Origin: Proteiniphilum sp.
GTDB taxonomy: Bacteria; Bacteroidota; Bacteroidia; Bacteroidales; Dysgonomonadaceae
Assembly (NCBI GenBank): GCA_031255275.1
Contig: JAIRSV010000153.1
Coordinates: forward strand, 1-5,867
Length of the DNA stretch: 5,867 bases
Direction of reading: 5' to 3'
The stretch's first letter is position 1. Each line of letters starts with the position of its first letter. A model generated the notes under the pieces. The model made no database searches. It saw only the letters and a list, made by a program, of their open reading frames with translations, and was not told the origin of the DNA. The translations under genes and the position numbers were made by a program. Positions 5,143-5,867 of the stretch are shown piece after piece.

Positions 5143-5867
5143 ATGAATATTATGCAAACAGCGAAAAAACATCTGACAAACATTCTACGGCAGGCAAAAC
5201 CGGTTTTATTTGCCATACTCGCCCTTCCGGTCATATCCTGTACCCTGCAGCAGCAAGGTGACGGCGAAAAAGATTTCACCCGATACGTAAATCCCTTTAT
5301 CGGTACGGCCTTCACGGGACACACATTCCCCGGCGCCACCTACCCGTTAGGGATGATGCAGCCGGGGCCGGAAACAGGTAATTTCACCTGGGAATACTGT
5401 TCCGGCTATTTCTACGACGATCAGCGCATCAACGGCTTCTCGCAGAACAGACTGAACGGAACGGGGTGCGTAGACCTGGGCGACCTGCTGGTACAACCCT
5501 TCTCCGGCGAAAAGCGCGACGACCTGAGCAGCGGTTTCGACAAGGCCACCGAAAAGGCCTCCCCCGGCTACTACGCCGTGGAACTGGCCGACAACGAAGT
5601 GAACGTGGAGATTACCACCGCTCCGCATGTGGCCTTTCACCGCTACACCTTCGCGGAAGGAAAGCCGGCGAACCTGCTGGCCGACTTCCAAAGCGGAATG
5701 GTATGGTTGCAGGATAGGCTCTATACCCATGTCTTAGACAACGAAGTCACCGTCGAAAGCGACCGCCTCATCACCGGCTACACCCGCCGCACCGAATGGG
5801 TGGAACGCACTTATTATTTCGCCATAGAATTCGACAAACCGGTTCTCTCTTCTGAACAACTCGAACG
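5143..5867 (+). CDS. GH92 alpha-mannosidase lipoprotein, N-terminal part
   Basis: The gene is open to the right edge: 241 codons of an expected 750 or so are present. GH92 enzymes are calcium-dependent exo-alpha-mannosidases that trim mannose from N-glycans or yeast mannan. The visible part is the N-terminal beta-sandwich domain. It shows YVNPFIGT (48-55), GHTFPGATYPLGMMQPGPET (59-78), TWEYCSGY (82-89) and GFSQNRLNGTGCVDLGD (98-114). The catalytic (alpha/alpha)6 barrel lies beyond the window. Residues 1-32 form a lipoprotein signal with a rather long charged n-region and a lipobox VIS-Cys33. The residues after Cys33 (TLQQQGDGEKD) lack the acidic cluster typical of Bacteroidota surface-export signals, so a periplasm-facing lipoprotein is plausible. 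The ATG at 5152 is an alternative start three codons later. The leader is A/T-rich without a Shine-Dalgarno sequence. The exact linkage cleaved cannot be judged from this part. Confidence 0.92.
   Translation, partial: MNIMQTAKKHLTNILRQAKPVLFAILALPVISCTLQQQGDGEKDFTRYVNPFIGTAFTGHTFPGATYPLGMMQPGPETGNFTWEYCSGYFYDDQRINGFSQNRLNGTGCVDLGDLLVQPFSGEKRDDLSSGFDKATEKASPGYYAVELADNEVNVEITTAPHVAFHRYTFAEGKPANLLADFQSGMVWLQDRLYTHVLDNEVTVESDRLITGYTRRTEWVERTYYFAIEFDKPVLSSEQLE

Noticed and set aside
5347..5730. Minus-strand 127-residue frame opposite the mannosidase gene
   Set aside because: It is a shadow of the GH92 coding frame, whose conserved motifs are unmistakable on the plus strand.

Overview
The window looks like chromosomal DNA from a member of the Bacteroidales (phylum Bacteroidota). 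Four things point there: a P. gingivalis-type dipeptidyl peptidase IV, a GH92 mannosidase lipoprotein, start codons with A/T-rich leaders and no Shine-Dalgarno sequence, and -7 boxes of the TAnnTTTG type. The intergenic repeats, with GTTGAAA-like heptamers and AATGTGCC-like units, also fit. G+C-rich coding regions separated by A+T-rich spacers suggest a moderately G+C-rich member such as a Tannerellaceae or Porphyromonadaceae relative. Genus cannot be fixed by eye.

Layout. Positions 1-523 carry no credible gene and are almost entirely repeats. They hold a 17-base inverted fragment of the main repeat at the left edge, a 16-base tandem duplication, a TGATTnnnn nonamer run, a small palindrome, and then nearly three copies of a 128-base tandem repeat. 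Each 128-base unit contains an 11-bp perfect hairpin followed by a T-rich run, and a G+C-rich block that can fold as a three-way junction. Positions 524-2692 (minus strand) encode a complete exported dipeptidyl peptidase IV. Positions 2693-3011 form a divergent control region with -7-like boxes, an inverted repeat and two short repeat arrays. Positions 3012-5021 (plus) encode a complete OPT-family inner-membrane transporter. Positions 5022-5142 contain a 16-base minisatellite. Positions 5143-5867 (plus) hold the first 241 codons of a GH92 alpha-mannosidase lipoprotein that runs off the right edge.

How the genes may work together (inference). The peptidase would release X-Pro or X-Ala dipeptides outside the inner membrane. 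The divergently transcribed OPT transporter could import peptides or metal chelates across that membrane. The GH92 enzyme would trim alpha-mannose from glycans. Together this fits growth on host or dietary glycoproteins. The protein genes are ordinary members of known families. The least explained part of the window is the structured 128-base repeat array at the left end.
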